A stretch of DNA of 64,000 bases from Heliocidaris erythrogramma. Taxonomy: Eukaryota > Echinodermata > Echinoidea > Camarodonta > Echinometridae. Position numbers and translations under genes: made by a program. The notes under the pieces were generated by a model that saw nothing but the letters and a program-made list of their open reading frames with translations, was not told where the DNA came from and searched no databases. The stretch is taken from assembly GCA_025617745.1 (NCBI GenBank), contig CM046873.1, forward strand, positions 28,657,410 through 28,721,409, written 5' to 3'. Positions 45,492 through 58,896 of the stretch are shown here, piece after piece. Position 1 is the stretch's first letter. The number at the start of each line of letters is the position of its first letter.

Positions 45492-46876
45492 CAAGGTCGA
45501 AATCAACAGGTTTTCTGGCCGAAGTTGAGTTCTGGGAAAGGTATAGAATAATTTGTGAGCTTTCTCATTCTTTTTATATTATTTTAGTTTGGAAAATTAT
45601 CATTGCAGATATGTCCCCTGAAAAGGATTGCTCTTCAAATGTGACCAGGCACCACAAAACCACAAAAAAGTCGCACTGTGTGATGTTCAGTTAGAGCTCA
45701 ATCAATGTGTTTTTGGTTGGCATGGTCTTGAAAGGGTATCCTTTTTTCTAAGTAATCTAAAAATTTGGAGGCACCAGACAATCTAAAAGTGGTATTTTTA
45801 AAAGTTTTTTGTTAGACTTTTGTGTGTCTTCTCTGGATTTTGTGGTATTGCTTATCTTTTTTACGACCCTGAATACTTGTCTCATTTTGATCTCCCATAA
45901 CTTCAGTAAGCAAAGTAAGTACATGTACTTGCATTGATACTTGTGCACTATGATGAACAGGAAATGACTAATTAGTACGCCAAGCCTTTTAGGACAATCT
46001 GATAATCCCTTCATAGAAATTTTCGTGGAGTTCTTATCCTCCTTTTGTCACCTTAGCGCAGCACCTTGCAAGAGTGCTTCAATAGACTGCAAACTTTAAA
46101 CCCTTATTTCTCAGAAGTAACATTATGAGGGACCCTGCATTCTTCTCGTTGTATAGTGAGTTAGGAACATCCAATGCTAATGAGTTATATATTTGTAAAC
46201 AAATTTTTAGGCATTTTTATATATATTATTTTAAAGCTGAGAATCTCCTCTTTCAGAATCAAACCTTAACTAAAAAAATCGTATCTGCCAACTTTTTGGT
46301 GGTTTTGTGGTGCCTGGTCACAAATGCTCTCCTATTCAAAATGTGACAAGAAACCGCTGAAATGTTCGGGCCGAATATTTGTTGTGTGTAGTCCCAAATA
46401 CACATTTATGTGTGCAGTGCATGTGACTCTCAGCAGGATTGAGTCCATTTCTTACCATTTTGGTGATTCCGAAACCTTACAGCATACACCAATTCTTATG
46501 TGTTATATAATCAACCTTTTCCAATTGCTTTGAGACAGTTTCTTTCACAATTCAATCTCACGACCAGAACTCAACTTTATCGTTAAAGGCCAAGTAAACC
46601 TCAATATCAAGTTGATTTGAATAAACAGAATAAAATTAAACATGCATAAGAGTAAAAAATTCACTGAAATCGGATGTAAAATAAGAAAGTTATGGCATTT
46701 TGAAGTTTTGCATTATTTCATGAAACAGTGATATGCATAGCATGGGCGGTATGCAAATGAGTGGACAGATGATGTCACACACTCACTTTTCCTTATGTAT
46801 TTTATTATATGAAATTTCAGATATTTCAATTTTTATAGATGTGATAATAAAGAATCCCTTCCTTGTACGAAAATAG
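45492..46876. mobile_element. Nested inverted-repeat insertion found only in copy B
   Basis: Copy A has about 50 bp where B has 1.4 kb. Outer arms: gttgagttctgg near 45,524 and ccagaactcaac near 46,563. Inner arms: atgtgaccaggcaccacaaa at about 45,639 and ttttgtggtgcctggtcaca at about 46,303. The inner right part (46,100-46,320) matches in reverse the single arm at 31.03-31.24 kb and 57.3-57.5 kb. The outermost right part (46,585-46,800) is another interspersed repeat with aaagttatggcattttgaag. No coding domain seen. Confidence 0.7.
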
Positions 46877-47123
46877 GTTACACTAGTAATGATTTTACAT
46901 GTTCCATATGGAGTCAAACCATGTTTTACATGATTGAAGCAAAAAATGAAATATATGATATTTCATATAATAAAATTTTTTCGGTCTGTTGTCGGTCTGG
47001 CGTCGTTCTTGTCAGTGTGACTGTGCTATTACTGTATGTTAAAAAAATGTAAAAAGACAGATAGCGATCCCCTTTCAGCAAAAATGTTTAACATGTATAT
47101 TGTCCTCCATATCCGTATCATAC

Positions 47124-47235
47124 CACGGTCACACCACCAAAACCGATCCCACACCGATTACAAACCGATCTATCCTTGGCCATCGGTGGCAATGTAATTT
47201 TTTGGTCGGTCTGGCGTCGATCTTGTTGGTGTGAC
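47124..47235. mobile_element. Short TIR element, gtcacac...gtgtgac (copy B)
   Basis: Counterpart of 21,165-21,283 with visibly higher divergence than the sequence further right. Confidence 0.55.
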
Positions 47236-47595
47236 TAGTATTACCTTGCCCGCGTTTGCCTTCATCTTCGTAGTCTTGTTAAAATTTAATTTCAGTTTAC
47301 CATCTGACCATGATTACTTAAGCCATGTTGGTGTTTGGAAAACGTATATTTTTAAGACCAACAAAAAATTCTTTGCCATCAGTTGTGTCAAATATTTTCT
47401 TATCATTTCTTTAAAATTTATAAGTGGTATCTTCAAAGTATTCTTCTTACAAAAACGGAAATTGTATGTGTATTGTTAAAATGTAAATAATTTATGGGAC
47501 ATTTCCCAAAGAGTTATGAAAGTGATGAGGTGTAAACATCTAATTGAAATATTTAAAAAATAATTAAAAATGATACAATGTAAATCATGTAATAT

Positions 47596-50500
47596 TTTGT
47601 TTGTTTGTTTGCAGATGCTTTTCTGCATTTATTTCATAATCAATGTAAACAACAGTTGCTTTCAAACGTAACATATAATGGATGAGGCGATAAACTTACA
47701 TAGAAATAATTGAGTGTTACATCATGATTGCAAACCATCTTTCAGTGACAATATTATATACACGTACCAATAATACAGTGAGTATGGATATAATTCTATA
47801 TAAAACATTTGATGATGTAGGTACAATTATTTACAAAATGCAGAAGGCAAAACTATCATAAGCAAATGCTTAAGACGATAGCAGCCCGGAATTGCATGCG
47901 TATAGATGAGGATTCAGGAAATATATATAGAAAGAATTTGCCATATTGTAAATTGAAGAAAATTGCATACATTGAGAATCACTTATAACTCGCCATATTG
48001 TAATTTTAAGGGAATTGCATATATCTGTGCCGTGAGTGCGCAGGTGCAAAGTGCATATAGCTGGGGATTATGGTTTTGTAGATAATGTAATTGTATGGAG
48101 GGAAATTGAGTTTGGTTTAAGGATAACAATGGATACAGGACAATCAGGGGTCGATATTCAAAGCAATCATTCATGGTTGTACTTTAGCAGCAGATGTTTC
48201 TTCATTAGAGCTTTAAAAGAAAAATGAGAAGAGGCAGTTTTTATATTTCCAGGTAGTGAGTTCCATATATCAGGACCATTGTGTCTAATAGTTTTTTGCG
48301 CTATGAATAGTCTGGGATTGTTCAAGTGAATATCAGAAGAATGACGTGTTGGATAGGAATGAATGCTGGAGTTTTGAGTGAAAGCATTTTGAAGGGTACT
48401 AGGTAGAGACTGTTTCGAGAATTTAAATAAAAATAGCCGTTTGGAATACATGAATGTCATTTATTTTAAGTGTTTTGAGTTTGTAAAATAACGGATCTGT
48501 GTTTGCTAAATATTGCGAAGACGTACAAATGCGCAGCGCTTTTTTCTGGAGTAAAAGTAATGAATTGATTCTTGTTTTGTAGGAATTTCCCCATGCCAGG
48601 TTACAGTAAGATAAATACGGATAAACTAGCGCATTATACAATATAAATAAGGATTTTTGAGGTAAACTGTCTTTTAGTTTGTTTAATATACCTACTCCTC
48701 TTGACATGTTAGATGATATATTATCAATGTGATTTTTCCACGTTAAATTGGAATCTATTAACACCCCCAAGAACTTTGTTGAATCTTTACTAGTAAGGGT
48801 AACATCGTCAATAATTATATCGTCGTGGAAAAAATTTGCTGAACTCGCAGTCTTAAAGTATATGAAGTTAGTTTTGCTTATATTTAACGAAAGTTTATTG
48901 CATTTAAACCAATGGGATATATTGATTAATTGTGTATTAATTGTTTCAATTAGTTCATTTAAATCCTCATGGGAATGAAATACATTAGTGTCATCTGCAA
49001 ATAATATATATGATAATGATGGCGCAGAATGAACAATGTCGTTAACATAAATTAAAAGAGGAGTGGACCCAAAATGGATCCTTGGGGAACGCCACATTTT
49101 ATAGTGGATGTTTGTGATCTACTATTATTATATTGAACAAATTGGGATTTATTGGAAATGTAACTTTTAAACCAAGATAGGGTATTTCTCCTTATTCCAT
49201 AATGCCTAAGCTTTTGTATTAGAATTGAATGATCAATGGTATCGAATGCTTTCGAAAGGTCCATAAAAATTCCAATTGTGTGCTCCTTTTTGAGAGAGAG
49301 ATTTAGTAATTTTATCAATTAATTCAAGGATTGCATAGTCAGTTGAAAGGTTCTTTCGGAATCCATATTGGTTGGGAGTAAGTACATTATTTGTAGCCAA
49401 AGAAGAATATAATCTCTTGTAGCCAATTTTTCCAGTATTTTGGATATGCTTGACAGTAAAGAAATCGGACGATAGTTACTTATTAAAGAGGGATCATCTT
49501 TTTTGTGGATGGGAATTACTTTCGCAATTTTCAGTGCATCAGGAAATATTCCCGAGGAGAGGGATAAATTAAAGATGTGAGTGAGGGGAGATGTTATGTA
49601 ATAAATAATTTGTTTTAGGAGATGAACGCTTATTGCATCATGTCCACTTGATTTTGTATCATTTAATAATCGGACAATTTCTAAAATCTCATAGTCATTA
49701 GTTGGATTAAAAAACAAAGAGGCGTTGTTATTGTTTGGAAGGTATTGGGAAAAATGTCCATGGTCTGTTTGAATTTTTGATGCTAAATCTGGTCCAATAT
49801 TTATAAAGAAATTGTTAAAAGAATGTGCTATTTCATCAGGGTTATTGATAACACGGTTATTATGAGTGAATTCTATTTTAGGGTGAGAGTCTTTCTGGCG
49901 ACCGAGTATATTATTTACAGTTTTCCAAAGGGAACCCGTGTTATTTTTATTGTTTTCAATTGTTCGTGAGAAGTATAATTTACGAGAAATGCGGATAACT
50001 GTTGTTAATTTATTACGGTATTTAGTGTATTTTGTATGATTCTCAGTATTTGGTTGACGTAGTGATTTTTTATATAAGATATTTCTGGTATGTATTGATT
50101 TAATAATTCCTCGTGTAATCCAAGGATGTTTACTACGGTTTTTATGTAACTTTATTTTTTGTAAAATGATGTTTTTGTTATAATAATATGAGAGCTTATT
50201 AATAAAAATTTCATAGGCTTTATTGACGTCATCTTCATAGAATACGTCCTGCCATGCTTCTTCATATAAATCATGAATAAATGCATCTATATTTTGTTTT
50301 GTTTCAGCCCTTTGCATTCGAAAACTATTTTTTTTTCTCCGGTACAATTTGCTTTACTCTAGTTATCATGAATACAGGAAGATGGTCAGAAATGTCATAA
50401 TACAGTACACCATTTTCTTTATTAATAGGATCATTAGAGAAAATATTATCGATTATTGATTGTGTTGAGCTGGTAATCCTGGTTGGTTTATCGATATGTG

Positions 50501-51134
50501 AATGGAGAGAATGGGATGACAAGATGTTTATAAGTTGAAGGCAGTGGTAACTGTGAGGGGTTGAAAAATCAATATTAAAATCTCCTACAATGTATTTGAA
50601 TTTGTTTTCTGTGGAAATTTTATCAAGGCAAACGTCTATACTTTGTAAAAATTATTCAGTTTTATTGTTTGGTGGTCTGTATACAACTCCAACTACTGTG
50701 TTTTTTTATTTACTATCTATCAGTTCTAGGAATAAGTCTTCAGCATCTTCAATGTGTATGTCCGGTCTTAGCTTATATTTTAAGTCTTTATGAATATAGA
50801 CGGCTACCCCACCGCCTCTTCCAATCTGGGGATCTACTCGAAAGAGATCATAATTTGGAATATCATATATAGGTGGAGAATTATGATTCAACCACGTTTC
50901 CGTCAATGCGATTAGGGAAAACTGAAAATTTTTAAGGACTGACAGAAGTAAATTGAAATTATCAAAACTTTTGTTCAAGCTTCTAGTGTTTAGATGAATT
51001 AGACTAAGTCCATTTGTAGAAGTATCATTGTTTCCTGCATTTAAAGAATTAAACTTAGTATTAAAATCCTCAGTTGTATAGTAATCACTATGAATATTCA
51101 AGGCCTGATTATCATTAAGGTCATCGTTGTTCAT
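47596..51134 (-). mobile_element. CR1/L2/jockey-type LINE, copy B
   Basis: Same insertion as 21,651-24,910, same tail (gtttgtttgtttg on the + strand). This copy keeps the LFADDTNVF catalytic box and so defines a frame of about 990 codons from the ATG at 51,134 to the stop at 48,167. Its breaks differ from those of copy A: one-base length changes near 49,295, 49,433 and 50,330, a two-base loss near 48,427 and a stop codon near 50,653. Several lie in homopolymers and could be assembly errors. Confidence 0.9.
48167..51134 (-). pseudogene. LINE endonuclease-RT frame, copy B
   Basis: Pieces in order: 51,134-50,706 (endonuclease start MNNDDLNDNQALNIHSDYYT to LFLELIDSK), 50,347-49,319 (linker and RT start), 49,318-49,052 (FMDLSKAFDTIDH to GSILGPLLF), 49,097-48,423 (FADD box, KCNKLSLNISKTNFIYFKT, thumb) and 48,460-48,167 (C-terminus). 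Non-functional as assembled. Confidence 0.85.
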
Positions 51135-52630
51135 TTTTTGTGGATAGATTGTGTGACGTTATCCTCAACTTATGCCCTGTTGTGCTGTGCGTGCACGTGG
51201 GTGCGTAGTGAAGGTGGGTACATGGTGTGTTATAAAGATTAAAGTAAAGAGAGTACATTAAAGTATACAATCTTTCAATGCCAAAAGAAAAAAAAAAGAA
51301 AAGGTTATTTGACAGTCTGCCGGGGGTACCAAGGATAAGTAATTGTTGATTAGATACAGCATATAAATATGGAGGAAACAGTTTGAATACAACCATAGCA
51401 TATAGATTCTAGAGTTTAATTCCGGTATGGACCAGTGACCGGGTAGACCCGGTAGGTCGCTGAAATTGAAAAGAAAATGTGTGTAATTGTTCTCATTACA
51501 AAGTATGAGGCAAAGGCTGTACACAGTATGTAGCAATGAGTCTATAGGGAAACCTAGTACAAAAGGATAGTTGCGTAATTTTTTAGACTTCGGGATGGAG
51601 CAGAACACGAGCATGTTTGGAAATAATAAGTGTAGTGCAGTTGGTTTGTTCTTGCAAGTGTAATGGCGAAAGAAAGGCAGCAAATGAGTGAAGCAGAATT
51701 TGCTGTAAGGATGCTGAAATTATAAATTGGGAAAAAGTAGAGCTGTTTGTTGACATAACAATACATGATTATATGGTTTTCAATTTCTAAAAGAGAAAAG
51801 AAACACCTAGAGCGATTAACATCAGTATGAGTACTTAAATAACATAATTGGTGGTGATTGAGCGGCATATAGCAATCTTAATACTTATGTAAGGTACACA
51901 TCGACTGAAATCAATTGTCAAAAGGCAATCTGTTCAGTTTCAGTACGAAGTACATAGCACAGGAGTACAATACATGGTTATATGTTAAATAACAAAGGAG
52001 TACAATACATTGTTATACCATTGGGAGAATGTGGCCTCAATATACGGTTTTATATTCAGGATAATGCTGAGAACGCAATTAAAAAGTACTGTTTAGATTT
52101 GTTTGTTTAGTTAAACGCAGACCCCATCTCCTTGTTCTATTGAGGCGATCAAACATATGACATTGACAATGGTGCTGTGAAGATTCATACCATACTATTC
52201 CAAACCACGTATTTGTGGTATTTCGTTCTTATGGGTTAAACACAGAATGAATAAGTGAGATGCTATAAAAACCCTGAGGTAATTGACCGGCATAACAAGT
52301 TAAATACCTATGTTAAGAAAAAGGCCCTACATTGACCAAGGTCGAATAGCCGAAAGACAAATTGTTTTGTATGATCCGAAGCAAAATAAAGAGTAAAACA
52401 CCAATTGCATAATAGTTCACATGCAGGAGAGTGGACTCCATATAAATCTTTGTTGATTGATTTTTTTTTTCAGAAAAAGGCTGAGAATGCAATTAAAAAG
52501 ACTATTCAGAGTCGTTTTAACGTTTGAATTCTAAACACAAGCCGTTATCTCCTAAGGCGATCATCACAATAGTTTATGAAGAAAAAAATGTAAAGCCTCG
52601 CGACCATTCTCCCAGTCAAAATTTCAAAGT

Positions 52631-52717
52631 ATATATCGCCCGTTTAGAGCCAGAAGGGCGCCAACTCATATGTTTTAACACAGAGTCTACGCCCCTCCGG
52701 CCCCCAACACACGACAT
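52631..52717. repeat. ccagaagggc hairpin repeat, copy 4' (duplication B)
   Basis: Identical in its arms to 26,423-26,509, so duplicated with the segment. Confidence 0.65.
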
Positions 52718-53415
52718 TGCAACCCGAAAAACAAATAAGAGCTTAATTTATTCAAAATCGGGCTCAGATATAGACAATCGTAAAAAAAATAAAAAATAAG
52801 TAGGATACTGGTCTATACAAGGTGTAATATATACCTTCGAGTTTCAAATCTAATCAGATCGTTTTACTGTTACTACATTCATTGTGATAATCACATTTTG
52901 TTAATGTTAAAAGAGAAATACGTACCTCTTATGTTATTTTTCGTTCGAGGTTTCATATCCATTCTGAAAACGGAATGAGATAAAATAATAATAGCAATAA
53001 ATACCGAAATTTCAATTTCTGTAAAACACATGTATATTCTTAGATATTTGTTTGTTTGTTTGTTTTGATGTCTGAACCCTTTTCATAATTTTTCGTCACA
53101 AATTCTTGGAAAAATGTTACGTGCTTGATAGGACAAGCACGTTTAAGGACATTCCTATCGTTATGTGCATTTTAACAACAGACGAGTACCAGCTAATATC
53201 CTCTACAATGTTTACCGATCTTACAAAGATTGTAAGACAACATGAAAAGAAACAATTTAGAAGACGACCTCGGCTTTGCTGATAGTTCTGATTTGTCATC
53301 ATGTTATGTTATAGGGCCTACGTCTAATCTCCCTTTCAGCTACAGCCTGCAAATACAGGTATCCTAATCAGAGCATTTAATAGGACCTATGTATAGAAAA
53401 GATTACAGGTGAATA

Positions 53416-53775
53416 ATTTTCGTCCCTCCGAATAGCAGAGCGACACTTAGAAATCCCCTATTTTACAGAATGTACAGTCCGTCCGGAGTGAAACACGTCC
53501 TGCGCAAGGTCAGTTCAGCCATTCTGACACCTGATTGGTCAATCTCTAGCAAGGTGCGTCCATCTTGTCGGGGACTTGATGAATAAGGTGAAGTGTCGGC
53601 GTCATGTTGAAACACTAGCAAACGAATCATTCCGCTGACGGACCACGCAGGCGACCAGCCGACACACATTTACGCTCAGAGCACCATTTTCTACAATTTA
53701 CACATTTTGAAGTTCTATCGCAAATAATTTAAGAGACATTGGCAGAAGTCTAGCGCAGACGACAGAATTATTTAG
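53416..53775 (+). promoter_or_regulatory. Candidate promoter and 5' UTR exon of midkine-like gene B
   Basis: Counterpart of 27,182-27,541 with essentially no changes; donor tttag/gtgagt after 53,775. Confidence 0.4.
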
Positions 53776-54405
53776 GTGAGTTCGATATATTATTTGAGAT
53801 GTGTCTGTTGTATTAATATATTATGTACGTAAATACAAACAGTGTGCATGCAGCGGTTATCATTGATAGAAGCTTTGTAAGATGTTGGTTTTTTCATCAG
53901 TGGCAGATGTTAGCTCCAGCTCGTTTTAATAAGCATGATGAGAGACGAGTAATAAAGATTCACGTCACAAACAAGAAGTTAATTATATCCCAGGTGTAGT
54001 GGTTCCCATGCATTTAGAGAGCAAGAGAGAGAGAAAACACAACATCATGGACTTCAGTCAAAGAATGATTTGCTATATAGTAGCTGAAACGAGATTTATA
54101 TATGTAATACGTCTTATAGAGCGCATACTGATATTTTGTTTCGCCAAACTCGTATTCTCAAAATTCATGACTTTATCGATTTCAGCTGTACCAATTCATG
54201 TACAATCTTTATAGAAATAATATTCCATTCGCTTTGAAACAACTGTTTGCAAAAATAGCATTTTACAAAGGTATTACACCAGGCAGGCAAACGATTATCA
54301 TTTACCCAAAACTCGAACGGCTTTTGCCAGTAGAATTATTTTTTCAATGGTCATAAGTATTGGAAATCATTAGAACAGAATTTAAAACTTACGCCTAACT
54401 TAAGT

Positions 54406-54627
54406 ACACAGTAAAAAAGTTACTGTAGGAAGTACGGTAAATTACTGGCAACCCGGCTGCACAGTAAAATACTGTATCATATACAGATTTTTTTATTTTT
54501 TTTATACAGTTATATACTGCTTTTTACAGTTTAACTGTAGAATAAACAGTACAATACCGTGATTTACTGTGCCATTTACGGTTGCCAGTAATTTACTGTA
54601 AATTCCTACAGCATTTTTTTACAGTGT
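54406..54627. mobile_element. MITE-like element with acacagtaaaa ends (copy B)
   Basis: Counterpart of 28,169-28,389. One base of the left arm (ctgtagg for ctgttgg) restores pairing with the right arm. Confidence 0.8.
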
Positions 54628-57600
54628 AGGTTCAAATATCTTGTGAAGAAACACTTGACTGATTTATACTCTAACCCGGGGACTAAATGGAACGTTTTGA
54701 CCGGACCCGAGGACGTTTTGGTATCACCCGGGGACGTTTTGACCGGTCACCATCTAAATAATTCACTTTGCTTTTATTTAATTTTGTCTTTTCGTTCCAT
54801 AATAATGTATTTATCTTGTTTTTATATTAGTTATAAATACAATATACTGCTTTCCACTCGAAATCTCTTTTATTTCACCAATCTTATTTTGTAATGTTAG
54901 CTCAACTGTATATAATGTACATTATGTTTTTAGTAGTTTTCTCCCTCTCAAACAATAACATTGATTTATTAAACGAAAATCATTTTTTAAACATAAAATT
55001 GTATCATTATTCGATTAGGGGGTCTACATCACACAAGCTAAGCTTTTTAGTAGATCCCTCCACATATCCTTTTATCATCTTTCTATGTCATATCCATGTA
55101 TTCTCTGTTTTTGCAGTGCTGGTAATTTGTTCATAATGTTGTAATTTCATTGTAAATGTGGAATCTGAGTAAAATCAAATCAATCAATTAATCAAAACCT
55201 TAAAACATGTTATTGTTTTGAAGGAACGTCATCCAATTTGTAATTGTATGCACTATTCTCTTTTCATGATAACTGTGGGTCTGTTCCTAACAAAACTTGA
55301 ACAGAACAATTGTACAGTATTTGATTTTATGAGGCGGGCCATCAACTCACTCTTGGACGATCTTTGTTTTTCCTCGAATTATTTAACCACATAACATTTA
55401 TTTCAACCATCATCATGAACGCACGCCATCATAATAATAAGCCAGTTCGGGGTTAGCGCATGGTACAAATGACCCCAAATATCCACAGATATTTTAGACA
55501 TGGAGGGTCCCTTTATGTGCACTTCAGAAAAATAACTCTGGGAGTGATAGAGGTGCCTCATGAATAGCTTTTGTTTCCCCATTTAAAAAGAATACTTCCA
55601 CCTGGATATCATGGAATGCACCATTAGTGCATAATTGAATAATGATTACATGACATTCATGAGCACATATCGAATATTAGTGTCAGTGGGTTTTAGAATT
55701 TGGTACAGATGACCTTTATCTGCTCATGCTCAGATTGCATCTCCGAAGTGGCTTATAATTATACCATGTCTGGCCTAGGCCAGTTGTCTGGGTCGTGTGA
55801 CGTGCATGACGTCACAATGCTCTACATTCTCATATCCGGCCTTTGTTTAAATGTAGCTCCCCACCCCAAACATTGTTGATCACCCCACAAAAGCTTAGTT
55901 TTCGGTTGGTCATGCACTTTTGTCATGCCCTGTTATATTCCACATTAACGAGGTAGACCTAACCATAGTACTATATGCAGGTACCTGCATGTGTATTGAA
56001 TGCACGCAATATTACATAAGAAGGCAGAGCCGGATATCACAAGAATATGGTCGACTAAAGTCTAAAAAGCCAGATTTTTTTCTTGGAGGAGGGGGGGGGG
56101 GGGTGTTAGCACAAAGAAACGTTTTGACAGGAATGCACGTTCATATTTTCCGACAAAAATGAACTGTCTTACAAAATGTTTAAAAACTAATTTAATAAAC
56201 ATGATAAGGTGGGGGGGGGGGGTATTATAGCCGGCTTACTTGTGTATTAGAAAGTAATACAGCTGGTTCTAAAAATGCGGGGAAGAAAATTAAGCCCATT
56301 CTGAAGAGAACATGGTTTACGTTGGTTTGAACATCAACAATCGGTACCCTATGACGTCACCCATCTCTTTCCAAATTAGCAAAGGATGAATTCTGTCTAT
56401 AGTTTTAAACTGGTTTCGAACCATTATTATAGCAGTATTGGCAGGGATCAACGCGACGCGACGCGACCCTACCCACCCTTTCGTACAAGCCACTTTGGCT
56501 AACTTTTTGGCAAAATTTGGTCCAACAACCCTCATTGAAATATGTCTGTAGCGATGCTCCCTCCCTCTAATATCCATGCAGACAAACCTGTTTCGTCTAT
56601 AACAGATTTTTATATCAACGTGCAAAATTACCTGAACAATTTTACATATACGTTGTCTTATTTTACCCATTTCTACTTCATACATAGTCTTGTAGTATAG
56701 TCAAATCATTATTCTTTTTCTTTTTAATTTGACAAAGGCAAAACCAAGAAATCTGTGAATACAAAACAACAGAAGAGATTCACGTGGATTCGGGAAAAGA
56801 TTAACTATAAACCGAAGGTACATTATAGGTGCTAGTAAACAATGGTATCGAGAATAACACAGACACAGCGTGACAGGATGTTACTGTAAATAAAAAAAAA
56901 ACCCTGGACGAATAAAGATAAGGACTGTTATCTGGTAAAACTAATGGTCGTAATGAGAGGTTGACCTCATCATAAAAGTTTATTTTTATTATCCTTAAAA
57001 AAGACATTTTAAACAAATACAGTTTATTATTCACATTGAACGAACAAATATTTTCGAATGGAATAACCTATAGGTTGTTTGATGCGGGTACTGAAAAATA
57101 AAACGAAACAACGTGTGACGTCATAGGTACATGGGTAAAGTATTAAGAAGGGTAGGTCCACATGTATAACAGGACGAATTTAAATGGGCTAAAAGGACAA
57201 ACGCCATGAAGAGTATTCCTCAATGGGATGTTGGTATTTTTTCTAGAATATTACGTTCGGAGTTGGAGTAAGAGAAAATTATAGAGAAAAGTGAAAATGT
57301 GACCAGGCACAACAAAACCACCCAAAAGTCGCTAGATATGAATTTTTAGTTAAGGCCTGATTCTGAAAGAGGAGATTCTCAGCTTTAAAACGATATATAA
57401 CTCATTAGCATTGGATGTTCCTAACTCACTATACAAAGAGAAGAACGCAAAGTCCCTCACAATGTTACTTCTGAGAAATAAGGGTTTAAAGGGCGAGTCA
57501 ATTAGAATCAACATTGGGGCTAAAAATGTAGTACATAGGTCCAATGACACAATTCTGACATTTTTACAGAAAAAAAATTGCCCAGTAACAAGAAATTGGT

Positions 57601-58124
57601 CAAAAAACTCACTAATTTGGGAACGCCCCAAAAAATTGACAGCTGATTGGCTAGAGCGATTTGACGTAGCATCGGGAAGTCCCCCGCGAAGCCACTAAGT
57701 TTGACTAATATGTTGGCAATGTAAATGAATGATAATTTATCCATTTTCATATCACTATTTATACAATTTCGACAATCTTTAAGTCCCCCAAAAGGATTTG
57801 AATAGGTTGTTTAGACATTTTAGTAGAGGTCAAATGACAAGTCTGGCATTTTACTTTACCCATGATAATTCCTCTTTTGGATTAGGTTTATGTTTTGGAA
57901 AAACGTAATATTTTACACACAAGTAGACGTGTGGACAGTCGCTTTACTGCTGACCGTACCTTGCGAATCTTTGTGTGCGTGCTTATGATAACAACCAAGT
58001 ACACTGAAAGACTGGATGAAAGTCTAAATATATTACAACAATTACAGCAAAATCGTGTGCTGCAAGCTAGCTGCCTCCCGGGGGGGGGGGGGGGGGCACT
58101 CACATATATATGTCACACATGTAT

Positions 58125-58590
58125 GTGCCGCTGTGACGTCCCCCATTTTCAACCTTCTCGGGTCGTTCCATGATATGCGATTTTCAGATTTTCACTAACC
58201 GCACCTCGATTGGCTTCCGACTCGCTCCCTAGAATATGAGAAAACAATGCGCACAGCCTATTGTCCGGGAACGGTCGCTCCCTAGCCTCCCAGGCCAGCG
58301 CAGCGGGGAGCTGGGCGGCCTAGTGCCCCCTAACTGAACGCGGTATTACTAGTGCTAGCGGCGGCTCAGCGAGATCAATCTGCATGCGACATCCAGCCAG
58401 TGCAGTGGCCCGGCATGTACAGCGTTAAAAACAGCGCTGCGACCGCTGACTCAGCTCATGCACCGTATGTGTACCAGAGTAGACAGTAGTGAGATCGCGA
58501 GCAGCTAAAATTAGCTCTGCCCATGAGCCCGTTCGCTCCTTAGACCCTCAAAAATGAGCTTCCTCAATTAACCATTTAGCTCCTTAGCCC
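58125..58590 (+). promoter_or_regulatory. GC/CpG-richer block before midkine-like exon 1, possible alternative promoter (B)
   Basis: Counterpart of 31,870-32,330 with the same CRE-like and CCAAT-like motifs and essentially no changes. Confidence 0.3.
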
Positions 58591-58775
58591 CCTGTTTTGA
58601 GATTGGCAGCGGCACACCCACATCCAAAAACGACGATGATGATGGGGCTGAAAGAGAGCAATCATTTAACTCATAATCACATCTGTGCATATTCATAATT
58701 TAAAATGCAGGAACACCGTAATAAAACAAAACAACATAATAACCTTAATATTTTCTCTCTCCTTTGCAGACCAAA

Positions 58776-58896
58776 ATGAATCGATTCCTGGTCCTGCTGG
58801 TCGTGCTGGCCCTGGTCCTGGGCCTAGTCGCAGCTAGGTCCCAACCTAAAAAGAATAAAGGCAGGAACAAGGAAGGCGGAAGGCGTGTGGGAAAAG
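58776..58896 (+). CDS. Midkine-like B, coding exon 1
   Basis: Same signal peptide and basic stretch as gene A; single silent difference (gca for gct). Confidence 0.9.
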
